DNA of 64,000 nucleotides, from the NCBI GenBank assembly GCA_026985075.1, contig JALSQX010000066.1:1-64000 (forward strand), in the 5' to 3' direction. Source of the DNA: Blastocatellia bacterium. Its GTDB lineage: Bacteria; Acidobacteriota; Blastocatellia; HR10; J050. This document shows, piece by piece, positions 9,246-17,974 of this stretch (positions are counted from its first letter, which is position 1; each line of letters opens with the position of its first letter). The notes beneath the pieces are model-generated. The model was not told the DNA's origin. It saw only the letters and a list, made by a program, of their open reading frames with translations, and searched no databases. A program made the position numbers and the translations under genes.

Positions 9246-9801
9246 TGGAGCGCTGTACCATGAGCGATCTCAGACTTCGCCTGATGGAGCCCCCACGCGA
9301 CGAGAGTCGCGGTGCCTCCGCAATGGTGTCCTCGGCTGGCGCTGGGGATACCATTGCTCAACCTTTTCGCTGGGGAACGTCGGATCGCCATCAGGCACTG
9401 CATGACATTCCGCAGGGTCCTGCCCAACGTCGGGTTGAGTGGGAACACTTTTTCTCATCTCTGTTGTCTGACCCTCCATGACCAGCCAGTGAGCTTGAGC
9501 TCCTGGCGACCTCGACGAATCGGGTATGCCGAGTCCCGGACATGGGCTGACCACCCGTTGGACCGGCATACCCGGTTTCCTTTTTCAATAGCGAAAAATA
9601 TGTTGCAAATGGGAACACCTCTTTGCGCGCAGGTGGCCGGTATGCTCCTCCACGTCGATCTCCTGATATGAGGTAACCCCATGATTATGAGCCGATTGCG
9701 TTATGTGCGAGATGCTCCGGGGCTTCCTCGCCTCCAGCGGTATGAAACTTGCACCATTCTTTGTTCCAAGCCTCTCGACGCTTGGTGTGAGGAGCAGAAC
9801 T
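9246..9801. other. Long upstream region of the sigma-factor gene
   Basis: About 550 bases without a convincing gene. It contains the strong inverted repeat at 9521-9574 and an AT-rich patch with CGAAAAATA at 9592-9600 that recurs upstream of the broken sigma gene at 43785. A weak open frame from 9260 was not accepted. Confidence 0.5.
9521..9580 (+). terminator. 11-bp perfect inverted repeat with T-rich tail
   Basis: CGGGTATGCCG (9521-9531) and CGGCATACCCG (9564-9574) are exact reverse complements enclosing 32 bases, then GTTTCCTTTTTC. The tail suggests a terminator for the upstream TadG-like gene, but the large loop is unusual and could hold further structure or be a protein-binding site. 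Confidence 0.5.
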
Positions 9802-10542
9802 ATGCGTTCGGCCATCGGCGATAAGCTCACTTGTGCGGCATCGTCCCTCGTTCATCGAGCTGCGCCGGGCGAGCGGCGGCCCATCGCCCTATGGCTTCCC
9901 GTCTCCGGCGTGAGGGCCTCATCAGAGTCGCCTCCGGAGACGCCGAAGGCCCGTCCTCGCTTTGACCAGTCGGCTGGGCCGCTGAGGCGTCTCGATGACG
10001 CCCGGTTGATCGAGCGGTGTCTGCAAGGAGATCGAGAGGCGTGGGCCGCGTTGGTCGATCGCTACAGTGGCCTGGTGTATTCTATCGCCTGGAAGTCCCG
10101 GCTGTCTCCCGAGGATGTCGCCGATGTGTATCAGTCGGTCATGCTCGCGCTTCTGGAGAGTTTGTCCGAGTTGAGGGATTGGACGAAGCTCAGTTCCTGG
10201 CTGACGGCAGTGACTATTCACGAGTGTATGCGCGTCAAGCGGCGGCATCGCCAGTGGCCCATTCGGCTGGACGATGTGGAGGGTGAACTGGCCGATAAGG
10301 TTGATGAATCGCCCCTCCCCGACGATGTGGTGCAGACCCTGGAGAAGCAGCAGTTGATCCATCGGGCCCTCTCCATGATGGATGAACCATGCCGTCGCCT
10401 GTTGACGCGGCTGTTTTTTGAGGAAGAGTGGTCCTACCAGCGCCTCGCCGAGGAGATGGGACTGTCGGTGTCAACCATCGGGCCGAAGCGGAATCGCTGT
10501 CTGAGAAAGCTCCTCAATGTGCTCGCCAAGCTGGGGTGGTGA
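9802..10542 (+). CDS. ECF-type RNA polymerase sigma factor
   Basis: A 246-aa sigma-70-family protein of the extracytoplasmic-function type. After about 55 unconserved residues, region 2 runs from LIERCLQGDREAWAALVDRY through the -10 recognition stretch (DVADVYQSVMLALLESL) to WLTAVTIHECMRVKRR. Region 4 follows a short linker, with an HTH around SYQRLAEEMGLSVSTI. No region 1.1 or 3 is present. The start at ATG 9802 has AGGAG seven bases upstream; longer frames back to 9703 are open but unlike the family. It heads a same-strand run with a zinc-finger protein, a TPR-CHAT protease and a subtilase, so the downstream proteins probably control its activity. Confidence 0.88.
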   Translation: MRSAIGDKLTCAASSLVHRAAPGERRPIALWLPVSGVRASSESPPETPKARPRFDQSAGPLRRLDDARLIERCLQGDREAWAALVDRYSGLVYSIAWKSRLSPEDVADVYQSVMLALLESLSELRDWTKLSSWLTAVTIHECMRVKRRHRQWPIRLDDVEGELADKVDESPLPDDVVQTLEKQQLIHRALSMMDEPCRRLLTRLFFEEEWSYQRLAEEMGLSVSTIGPKRNRCLRKLLNVLAKLGW

Positions 10543-10708
10543 GACGGAATGACAATGAGCGGGTCACCGTGAGACGTCGAGCGTGAACGCCGGGCGACCG
10601 TTCGAGCGATGATGGGACGGACGCCATCGGCGAGTCGCTCGTATGCTCGTTCGAGCGAGACCACCGTTCAGGCTCGGGAATGAACGACTGACGAGGGATG
10701 GGGATCAC

Positions 10709-11335
10709 ATGAGATGTCCTCCAGTCGAACAACTTCTCGCCTTTTCTCGCGGCCTCCTGCCCGATCGAGAGAGGCGCCGCCTCCAGATTCATCTGGATGT
10801 GGAATGTCGGTCCTGTCCGACGCGACTTCGGCAGATCGAAGACGTGCGTCGATGTGCTGACCAATGGGATCTCCGGAGCCCTCCCGAGTGGCTTCGGCAA
10901 CAGGCGCTCGCTCTGTTCGACTGGGGGGAAGCAGAATCGCGTCCCGGTGGGATGAAGCACGTCCTGGGGCTCCTGGTCTTCGATAGCCTGGCTCAATGTG
11001 CTCTGCCAGGCTATCGCCCCGCCCGGCAGACATCTCGGCACATGCTTTATCGCGCTGGTGAGGTTGATATCGACCTCTGCGTGGCGCCCGGTCAATCTCC
11101 CGGATCGGTTCGTCTCACTGGTCAGACCAATCCCATTGATGGCACGCTAGCCAGGGTGGCTGGCGCGCGAATTGATCTCACCAAGCATCATCGCGTGGTG
11201 GCGGTGGCCACGGCCAATCCCTTCGGTTGGTTTCGCCTCGATGAGATCCCGGAGGGCATCTACGAGTTGCGGATCACTCTGTCCGATGAGGCCGTGGATA
11301 TCATCAACCTCGATCTCACGTTGTCCGAGTATTGA
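10709..11335 (+). CDS. Putative anti-sigma factor: zinc-finger N-terminus plus beta-sandwich
   Basis: A 208-aa soluble protein that I infer holds the preceding sigma factor inactive. Residues 1-40 resemble a zf-HC2/anti-sigma zinc finger: a helical start, then HLDVECRSC. The spacing is H-x4-C-x2-C rather than the usual H-x3-C-x2-C, and Cys3 could add a ligand. A linker of about 60 residues follows, then from about residue 105 a beta-rich segment with NPFGWFRLDEIPEGIYELRI, typical of carboxypeptidase-regulatory-like sandwiches. No transmembrane segment is seen, so it would act in the cytoplasm. ATG 10709 follows a GGGG tract. It ends one base before the protease start. The function rests on position and the weak finger match. 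Confidence 0.6.
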   Translation: MRCPPVEQLLAFSRGLLPDRERRRLQIHLDVECRSCPTRLRQIEDVRRCADQWDLRSPPEWLRQQALALFDWGEAESRPGGMKHVLGLLVFDSLAQCALPGYRPARQTSRHMLYRAGEVDIDLCVAPGQSPGSVRLTGQTNPIDGTLARVAGARIDLTKHHRVVAVATANPFGWFRLDEIPEGIYELRITLSDEAVDIINLDLTLSEY

Positions 11336-11336
11336 C

Positions 11337-14240
11337 ATGATGCAGACGATCAGTCCATCAGCATCAATCGCTTGCGCCCCGACGGCTCCCCGAGAGTGGA
11401 ATGAAGAACGGCTGGTCGAGGAGTTGACGCAGCGCTGCCTGGGGAGCGAGTGCAGCGCTTTGTTGATGTCGTGTCGAGGACTGCTCACGGTGAACCTCAT
11501 TCGATTGCTCAAAGAGAAGGTGGCTTATCTCATTCGCGTCGATATTCATCGGGCGGCGAAGCTGGCTGAGATGACGCAAGCCGCAGCGGCCTTAGTCAGT
11601 GATCCCCGAGCGGAAGCGTTGGCCGAGCACGCTCTGGCGCTGGCCTTGCATTTCTCCGGGCGGTATCGCGATGCCCTCACCGCCTACGAGCGCGCAGAGA
11701 CGATATATCGCCGTCTCAATGAAGATATCCAGGCGGCGCGCATTGCCCGAGCGAAGCTCGGCGTCCTCATGTATCTGGGCGATGAGCGGCGCGCTCTGGA
11801 GGAAGCCGCGCGGGCCGCCGCCGTGTTCCAGCAGCATGGTGAACTCGTCCTGCTCGGGCAAACCTGGGAGAACATCGGCAGCCTCTATCATCGTCTGGAT
11901 CGCTATCGCGAGGCTCTGGACTACTACGACCGCGCTCGAGAGATCTATCGCGCCCACCACTTCGAATTCGGCCTCGCCTCGGTCAGCTTCAATGCCGCCA
12001 TTCAATATACTCATCTGAACGACTTCCAGCGGGCGCTTCGCCTTTATCGAGAAGCTCGGCGGATATATCAAAAGCTGGATATGCCTTTGCTGGTCAACGA
12101 AACGGATTACACCGTGGCCTGGCTATACGCTCAATGTGGTCGGTTTCAAGAGAGCCTCGAACTATTCGCCAAGGTCAGCGCGCGCGCGCGCCAGTTGGGC
12201 GACCGCACTCAAGAAGCCTGGTGCGCATTGGATGTGACCGAGGTGTACTTACAGTTGAATGCCTACGAAGATGCCATCGAATCGGCGCAGCTCGCCGCCG
12301 AGGCCTTCGAAGCTCTCCATATGCCCCATGAGATGGCCAAGGCGAGAATGTATCTGGGAATCGCTCATGCCCATGCCGGTGAGTGGAGTGTGGCCCAACG
12401 GGAGCTGGAGCGGGCTCGTCGGCGCTTTCTCGCCGAAGGGAATGCCGTTCTGGTGGCGCTGACCAATGTCTATTTGAGCGACGTGTTCATTCATCGCCGG
12501 GACTGGACTCGGGTCGAGCCGTTGTGCCGGGAAGCCCAACGCCTCTTTGCCCGCCGGGGTCTGGCGACGAAAGCGGCCTGGGCCACGGTGCAACTGGCTC
12601 GATCCAAGCTCTTGTCCGGTGATCCGGTCACCGCCGGGGAACTCTGCCGCGGGGCGCTGAAGAGACTGAAGAACCTGGATGTCCCCTGGCTCCAATACCA
12701 CTGTTGGAGTTTGCTGGGTGAGGCGCTGGAGCGCATGGGGAAGCGCCGCCGGGCCTACCAGAGCTATCTTCGAGCGATCACCTACCTGGAAGAGTTGCAA
12801 CATCATATCCGAGTGGATGAATTCAAGCGCCTGTTTTTGAGGGACAAAGTGGTCGTCTATCAGGATCTGGTGCGACTGTGCCTCGGCGAAGAAACAGCGG
12901 AGAAAGCGGAAGAGGCCTTCCGCTACGTAGAGTCGGCCAAGTCCCGCGCGCTCGTCGATCAATTGATTGCGGTCGAGCGCGATGCCCGACAAGCTGACGC
13001 GCCGGGGCAGCGAGAGTGGGTGAGACTTCGAGAAGAGCTGAACTGGATCTATAGCCGCATCCATGATCACGAGACCCGAGCGGGAGACCGATCCCGTTCG
13101 CTCCTGAAACGGTTACGGGCCGCGGCCCGTCGGCGGGAACGAGAGTTGGCGAAGGTGTCCCGTCACTTCTCCGTTCGCGCGAACCGCTCGCTCCCGCTGG
13201 CTCCCATCCCCGGACCCACAGTGAGCGACGTGCGCCGATGTCTGGCCGAGGACGAAGTGTTGATCGAATACTTTCTCGTCGATGATCGGGTGATGGTGTT
13301 CCTCCTGGACGACGAGCGGATGCACGTTCTCCAGGATCTCGGATCGGCAGCAGCCATTTCGTCCCTCCTGCAACAGTTCACATTTTGTATCGACAAGTTT
13401 GCTCTCGGTCGGAGATTCGTCGTCGCCCACTGGGAGAATATCACCAGATTCACCAATTGGTGTCTCGGAGAGCTCTACGCGGCCTTGATCGAACCTCTCG
13501 CCCATCTCATTGAGGGGAAAAAGATCGTCCTGGTTCCTCATGGCGTGCTGCATTACGTTCCTTTCCACGCGTTGCATGATGGTCAACGGTATCTCATCGA
13601 GAGACATGAGCTCTCCTACGCGCCGAGCGCTCGTATCTACACTTTATGTCTGGAGGACGCCGGAGAACTGAAAGCCGATGGTCCGACCGTGATCATCGGC
13701 GTGCCCGATGAATCGACGCCGTTCATCCAGGAGGAAGTGGCCGCCGTCCGGTCCATGTGGCCCGAGGCCCAAGTGTTCATCGGTGAAGCGGCGCAGTTTG
13801 AGCACGTGAAAACGCCTCTGGGCGGGGCCCGGATAGTGCACATTGCCTCTCACGCCATATTTCGCCGCGATCATCCGATGTTTTCGGCATTGACGTTCGC
13901 CGATGGTCCGGTGAGCGTCTATGATATTGCTCATCTTCGTCTGAAAGCCGGGTTGGTGACTCTCAGCGCGTGCGAGTCGGGATTGAACGAGGTCGCGCCC
14001 GGAGACGAATTACTCGGCCTCATGCGCGGATTTCTCTCGGCGGGAGCCGCTTCGCTGGTGATGAGCCTATGGGTCGTCAATGATCGATCGACGGCGGAGT
14101 TGATGAAACATTTTTATCGCGGATTGCGCCGGGGACTTGACAAGCGGGCGGCGTTGCGACGCGCCCAACTTGAAATCAAACGGCGATACCCCCATCCCTA
14201 TTATTGGGCGCCGTTCATTTTGACGGGGGCTCCAGTATGA
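11337..14240 (+). CDS. TPR-CHAT caspase-like protease
   Basis: A 967-aa protein. Residues about 80-560 are TPR repeats (for example QTWENIGSLYHRLDRYREAL), followed by a charged helical linker and a CHAT (caspase HetF-associated with TPRs) domain from about 620 to the end. The catalytic dyad is intact: His839 in HIASHA and Cys879 in LSACESG, with the conserved GLMRGFLSAGAASLVMSLW after it. CHAT enzymes are clan-CD cysteine proteases; TPRs usually sense or recruit partners. No signal peptide, so cytosolic. The ATG at 11337 comes one base after the previous stop, so translation is probably coupled; the frame upstream of it only shadows that gene. The natural target to test is the adjacent putative anti-sigma factor. 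Confidence 0.9.
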   Translation: MMQTISPSASIACAPTAPREWNEERLVEELTQRCLGSECSALLMSCRGLLTVNLIRLLKEKVAYLIRVDIHRAAKLAEMTQAAAALVSDPRAEALAEHALALALHFSGRYRDALTAYERAETIYRRLNEDIQAARIARAKLGVLMYLGDERRALEEAARAAAVFQQHGELVLLGQTWENIGSLYHRLDRYREALDYYDRAREIYRAHHFEFGLASVSFNAAIQYTHLNDFQRALRLYREARRIYQKLDMPLLVNETDYTVAWLYAQCGRFQESLELFAKVSARARQLGDRTQEAWCALDVTEVYLQLNAYEDAIESAQLAAEAFEALHMPHEMAKARMYLGIAHAHAGEWSVAQRELERARRRFLAEGNAVLVALTNVYLSDVFIHRRDWTRVEPLCREAQRLFARRGLATKAAWATVQLARSKLLSGDPVTAGELCRGALKRLKNLDVPWLQYHCWSLLGEALERMGKRRRAYQSYLRAITYLEELQHHIRVDEFKRLFLRDKVVVYQDLVRLCLGEETAEKAEEAFRYVESAKSRALVDQLIAVERDARQADAPGQREWVRLREELNWIYSRIHDHETRAGDRSRSLLKRLRAAARRRERELAKVSRHFSVRANRSLPLAPIPGPTVSDVRRCLAEDEVLIEYFLVDDRVMVFLLDDERMHVLQDLGSAAAISSLLQQFTFCIDKFALGRRFVVAHWENITRFTNWCLGELYAALIEPLAHLIEGKKIVLVPHGVLHYVPFHALHDGQRYLIERHELSYAPSARIYTLCLEDAGELKADGPTVIIGVPDESTPFIQEEVAAVRSMWPEAQVFIGEAAQFEHVKTPLGGARIVHIASHAIFRRDHPMFSALTFADGPVSVYDIAHLRLKAGLVTLSACESGLNEVAPGDELLGLMRGFLSAGAASLVMSLWVVNDRSTAELMKHFYRGLRRGLDKRAALRRAQLEIKRRYPHPYYWAPFILTGAPV

Positions 14241-14318
14241 GGCGGAGTCGCGTCGACCGTCCGGTTGAGCGAGGGAAGAGATCCTTCATTCGTCCCTCGC
14301 CCGAGGAGGATTGAACCG

Positions 14319-15533
14319 ATGACTGCATCAACGAGACGAACGAGCACGTTCTGGATGCGCTTGATCATTCTGGCGCTCATCGCTGGTCTCACCCCGTTCC
14401 CTTGGGCAGAGCGTTCGACGAACCTCAATGGTCCTGTTCTTGCTCAGGGCGCCGAGGACTACGAGCGAGGGATGGTCATCGTCCAACTGGCTCCCATGGG
14501 TGATCCGGCCCGGATTGCCCAACGACACGGCCTGGAGGTCATCGAAGCTATCGACGAGCATTTCTGGCTGATGGGCATTCCCGATGACCGGACGGTGCCC
14601 GAGGTTATCCGGCAGTTGACGCGAGATCGCGAGGTGCGATCGGCCGAGCCCAATCGCTTTTTCGAGCTTCCGGAAGTGAACCCTCGGACGATCATTCATG
14701 TCGATGGAGATGGAGCAGGGGGACATTTCAGGGAACAAGCAGCGCTGGACATCATGAGGGTGACGGAAGCTCAACTCATCGCCGACGGGAGCGGCATCGT
14801 CGTGGCCGTCATCGATACTGGCGTTGATGCCACGCACCCGGAGCTCGCCAACGTCGGTGAGGGATATGACTTCGTGGACGATGACGACGATCCATCGGAA
14901 GTCGGAGGCGGCGAGGGCTTCGGACATGGAACCATGGTCGCCGGATTGATCACTCTCATTGCTCCCGGCGTCACCATCATGCCCATCAGGGCCTTTGGCC
15001 CCGATGGGAGAGGCACGACAGTCGACATCGCCCGAGCCATCCGTTTCGCCGCCCATCATGGGGCCGACATCGTCAATCTCAGTTTTGGCACCGTCGATCA
15101 ACCGCAGGCCATTCGAGGAGCGATCAACTACGCCCGGAGCCGAGCCATCCTGGTCGCTTCGGCGGGCAATGAAGATGCCGATGTCGCTCAGTACCCGGCC
15201 TCCGACAATCAGGTCGTCGCCGTCGCTTCAACTGATCTCGAGGATCATAAAGCGCTCTTCTCCAACTACGGGTTCCACATCAATGTGAGCGCTCCTGGGG
15301 TTCATATCGTCAGTGCCTATCCCGGCGGCGGGTATGCGACCGGAGATGGAACATCCTTTTCGACGGCTTTCATATCGGGAGCAATTGCCTTGATCATGTC
15401 GGCGGGCAGTCGAGATCCGGTCAAGGCCATAGAGAATGCCGCCGTCGATATCGACGATCTCAATCCGGATTATCGTGGGCTTCTCGGTCGAGGGCGATTA
15501 GATGTCTACGCAGCCGTGTCCGGGGAGGAGTAG
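14319..15533 (+). CDS. Secreted S8 (subtilisin-like) serine protease
   Basis: A 404-aa subtilase. It begins with a signal peptide (MRLIILALIAGLTPFPWA), then an inhibitor-like prodomain of about 80 residues that ends near AEPNRFF, then the S8 catalytic domain. The triad is complete: Asp166 in VIDTGVD, His203 in GHGTMVAG and Ser346 in GTSFSTAF. The acidic run VDDDDDPSE after the Asp is a likely calcium-binding loop. ATG 14319 follows GAGGAGGA by eight bases and lies 78 bases after the CHAT stop, so it is probably in the same transcript. If exported, it acts in the periplasm or outside, not on the cytosolic sigma factor. It may instead be an output of the module. Confidence 0.88.
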   Translation: MTASTRRTSTFWMRLIILALIAGLTPFPWAERSTNLNGPVLAQGAEDYERGMVIVQLAPMGDPARIAQRHGLEVIEAIDEHFWLMGIPDDRTVPEVIRQLTRDREVRSAEPNRFFELPEVNPRTIIHVDGDGAGGHFREQAALDIMRVTEAQLIADGSGIVVAVIDTGVDATHPELANVGEGYDFVDDDDDPSEVGGGEGFGHGTMVAGLITLIAPGVTIMPIRAFGPDGRGTTVDIARAIRFAAHHGADIVNLSFGTVDQPQAIRGAINYARSRAILVASAGNEDADVAQYPASDNQVVAVASTDLEDHKALFSNYGFHINVSAPGVHIVSAYPGGGYATGDGTSFSTAFISGAIALIMSAGSRDPVKAIENAAVDIDDLNPDYRGLLGRGRLDVYAAVSGEE

Positions 15534-15576
15534 CTCTTCGGTCATCGCGCACTTGAGGCGAGAGAGGGATTCCCCT

Positions 15577-16911
15577 TCAGGGGTTGAGGATGAAAAGCTT
15601 GGCTTCCTCGGTGATATTATTGACGCCGCCGAAGACGAGACTGACCGGCGCGCGCTCGGTCAACCTGACCAGGAGAGTCCCCGTCATCCAGTAATCGCCC
15701 AACTCCCAGTGTTTCACGATGGACCCATCCAGCGTCACCGCCGTCACGCCTCCCTGAGTGCCGAGGAGGAGTTCCGGGCGATCATCACCGTTCAAATCCA
15801 GAAGGGTGAGGGCATCGATGGCACTCGGCTCAACGGCTAGCGTCCAACGGAGGAGCCCCCGTTGATCCCAGGCAGTGAGCACGCCATCCAGCGCGAAGGC
15901 GACTACGAGCGTGCGCTCTCCATCGGAAACGACTATGGGAGAGGTGAACACCGGTCCTCCGACCGACTGTGGCCATCCGGGCGCGGGAGCGCCATCCTGG
16001 GCGCTGACGATGTAGACCGAAGGCGTGTAGGTGCCGCCAACGATCTCGATCGCTCCATCGTGATTCACATCGGCGAACACCGGTCGAGCGATCGGATGGG
16101 CGCCGATACGGCGCTGCCACTGGAGTCGCCACCCGCCCTGCTCGAAGGCGAACAGGTAGAGCGAGCCCTCCGGTCTCGTGAATCCGTTCCCTGCGCCTAC
16201 GGCCAACAGGATTCGGTGGCCATGGTGGTACATGGCGGGCGATGAAGCGAAGAATTCCTCCAACTCAATTGGAGATCCCGGATAGGGCGTTCCATTCCAT
16301 CGCCAGAGATAGATCTTGGCCCGTCCCAGGAACTCATCGGCGGGTGCGATGATCTCCATGCGACCATCTCCGTCGAGATCACAGGCCAGGGGTTTGGCCT
16401 GGAAAACGCCATCCACCTGGTGTTGCCACCGGAGTTGTCCGTCGCCGCGAAACACGTAGAGAATCGATCCATGCCCGAAGATCACTTCGGCGCGGGCATC
16501 GCCATCCAGATCGGCGACGGTGGGCGCCGTCGGCGGGAGAGATCCGACCTGACTTTCGGTCACCACTGGCCAATGACCGGAGACGGCTCGATCGACATCG
16601 ATCACCGTAACAATCCCGGTCATGGCGACCTCAAGTCCGGATCGCCCGGCTCCAATGGCTGTGGCTATAACCTCTGGCGTTCCATCCCCATCCAGGTCGC
16701 CCACAGCAGGCCTGTTAATGAAAAAGTGTCCGACAGGAAATTCCAGGACCGAGGCCGGATCAGCGAGGCTGGCGCGACCTCCGCTCATCATGAGCGTGAA
16801 CACCAGGAAGATCCACCAGGCCCTGGCCAAGGACGCCGCTTCTCTTCGGCGTGAAGGGAGATGTCTGGTCCCTCCCATCCACCAACCTGCCCGCCTCCTC
16901 ATTGTTTTCAT
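15577..16911 (-). CDS. Secreted FG-GAP/VCBS beta-propeller protein
   Basis: A 444-aa exported protein with an atypically long basic N-terminus, a hydrophobic segment (ARAWWIFLVFTLMMSGG) and then at least five FG-GAP-like calcium-binding repeats: GDLDGDGTPEV, ADLDGDARAEV, CDLDGDGRMEI, ADVNHDGAIEI and LDLNGDDRPEL. These repeats build seven-bladed propellers like the integrin alpha head, usually for protein or sugar binding at the surface. The ATG at 16911 has AGGAGG five bases upstream. It converges on the subtilase gene with 43 bases between the stops. No enzymatic motif is visible; the function is unknown. Confidence 0.82.
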   Translation of the reverse strand: MKTMRRRAGWWMGGTRHLPSRRREAASLARAWWIFLVFTLMMSGGRASLADPASVLEFPVGHFFINRPAVGDLDGDGTPEVIATAIGAGRSGLEVAMTGIVTVIDVDRAVSGHWPVVTESQVGSLPPTAPTVADLDGDARAEVIFGHGSILYVFRGDGQLRWQHQVDGVFQAKPLACDLDGDGRMEIIAPADEFLGRAKIYLWRWNGTPYPGSPIELEEFFASSPAMYHHGHRILLAVGAGNGFTRPEGSLYLFAFEQGGWRLQWQRRIGAHPIARPVFADVNHDGAIEIVGGTYTPSVYIVSAQDGAPAPGWPQSVGGPVFTSPIVVSDGERTLVVAFALDGVLTAWDQRGLLRWTLAVEPSAIDALTLLDLNGDDRPELLLGTQGGVTAVTLDGSIVKHWELGDYWMTGTLLVRLTERAPVSLVFGGVNNITEEAKLFILNP

Positions 16912-16981
16912 TCATCCCTCCTGATGGCTCTCTGCGTCGTTCTGAACTGACCTCTTCCTCGCCATACACTGAGCGTTCGCT

Positions 16982-17018
16982 AGTATATCAAAAACAGCTC
17001 TTCAAGACTACTCGTAGT
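16982..17018 (-). promoter_or_regulatory. Extended -10 promoter and small palindrome for the FG-GAP gene
   Basis: On the minus strand TGATATACT gives an extended -10 (TATACT at 16987-16982) about 70 bases before the FG-GAP start. No good -35 is visible. Instead the palindrome ACTAC-TC-GTAGT (17007-17018) sits near the expected -35 position and could be an activator site. Confidence 0.45.
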
Positions 17019-17532
17019 TTTACCTAGCCGGCGAGTTGATTTTACTTATGGGGGCAGGGTGTTCTCTGTACGCGGCGCAGGCGCGAGGGTGACGGATGAC
17101 GCTCACCTTCATGTGGCAACGCCTCGGACCCGGAGAATCCCGCCAGGCCACTGGCCAAATGGCGTCGGAGGCGGCGCGTGAGACTCCGTCATGGATTCAC
17201 ACTGGCCACCGGACGGTGCTCTGGATAGCTGGCTGGTGTGCCACACCTGGTGGGTGACGATGACGATCAATAACCTTACGATGAATCTCTTGGGAGAGCC
17301 CGATGGCTGTGAAAATCCAGTCCGTGAAGTGGAACTCTATTGAGGGGTACACCCCACCCCTCGCCTCCGGTCGAGCCATCGAGGCTGGACATCCAGAGTC
17401 GCTCGGGAGGAATTGCTTTTTACCGAAGGGAGCCGAGGCTCGGGTGCGGTCAGTCCTGACTCTTACACCGACGCGCATTCGGTGACAACCTAACCGACGA
17501 GGCTCCCTTGGGTGAACGGTTGTTCTCGTTTC
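17019..17532. other. Intergenic region without a recognisable gene
   Basis: Roughly 500 bases with no supported gene. Two short open frames (17303-17485 plus, 17197-17478 minus) have no recognisable similarity. Confidence 0.5.
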
Positions 17533-17700
17533 TCAGATGGTGTGGATGAGCGTATCTAACACCATCAGGAGGTAAATCAGTTTCTCAAAGGCGGGCATCA
17601 CAATTCGATGACCCGTATGCCCATCGCCGGCCAAGGCAATGGGCGCCCAGGATGACAGCAACAGATAGACTGGCATCAGGAAAACGATCAATTTTTTCAT
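17533..17700 (-). CDS. Small secreted peptide, 55 aa, with signal peptide
   Basis: A short gene with unusually good support. ATG 17700 has GGAGG eight bases upstream and a sigma-70 promoter about 70 bases away. The product starts MKKLIVFLMPVYLLLSSW and continues to APIALA, a textbook signal peptide with a likely cleavage at ALA/GD after residue 24. The mature part is about 31 residues, with a His/Gly-rich start (GDGHTGHR) and a hydrophobic, probably helical end (FEKLIYLLMVLDTLIHTI). It lies 274 bases downstream of the TPR-Fis regulator gene on the same strand. No family is recognised. It could be a signalling peptide precursor or a small membrane-active peptide; a non-functional reading frame is unlikely given the start signals. 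Confidence 0.65.
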   Translation of the reverse strand: MKKLIVFLMPVYLLLSSWAPIALAGDGHTGHRIVMPAFEKLIYLLMVLDTLIHTI

Positions 17701-17766
17701 CGTTGCACCTCCGTGTGTTCGTATATTCTGACATTTTTATTTTGTTTAGCATTTCCTAACACGGCC

Positions 17767-17808
17767 ATTGTATCATAAAAGGGCACGAGAGTAAACGTGT
17801 TCGTTTAC
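17767..17808 (-). promoter_or_regulatory. Sigma-70 promoter and palindromic operator of the small peptide gene
   Basis: On the minus strand TTTACT (17795-17790), 17 bases and TACAAT (17772-17767) form a plausible promoter. The perfect palindrome GTAAACG-TGTT-CGTTTAC (17791-17808) overlaps its -35. The same GTTTAC half-site sits just downstream of the -10 of the TPR-Fis gene. Confidence 0.6.
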
Positions 17809-17974
17809 ATTGAGTTGGAGCGATAGTGGCGGAGTCGTACGGGAGTCGGATCCCTGCCGTCGACGCGTTTCCTAGTGGAAGGCGCGGGGCAAAACACCAT
17901 CATTTGGCCCGGGCGATGGACCGCTATGAGGGATGTGACAGGGAACTGGGCGGTTTTGAGCGGGCAGCGCGCGG

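Noticed and set aside
9260-9481. Small open frame after the second TadG-like gene
   Set aside because: Weak start signal, no similarity and ordinary intergenic composition.
17303-17485. 60-codon plus-strand open frame
   Set aside because: It has a GGGAG upstream but no signal peptide, domain or promoter; likely chance.
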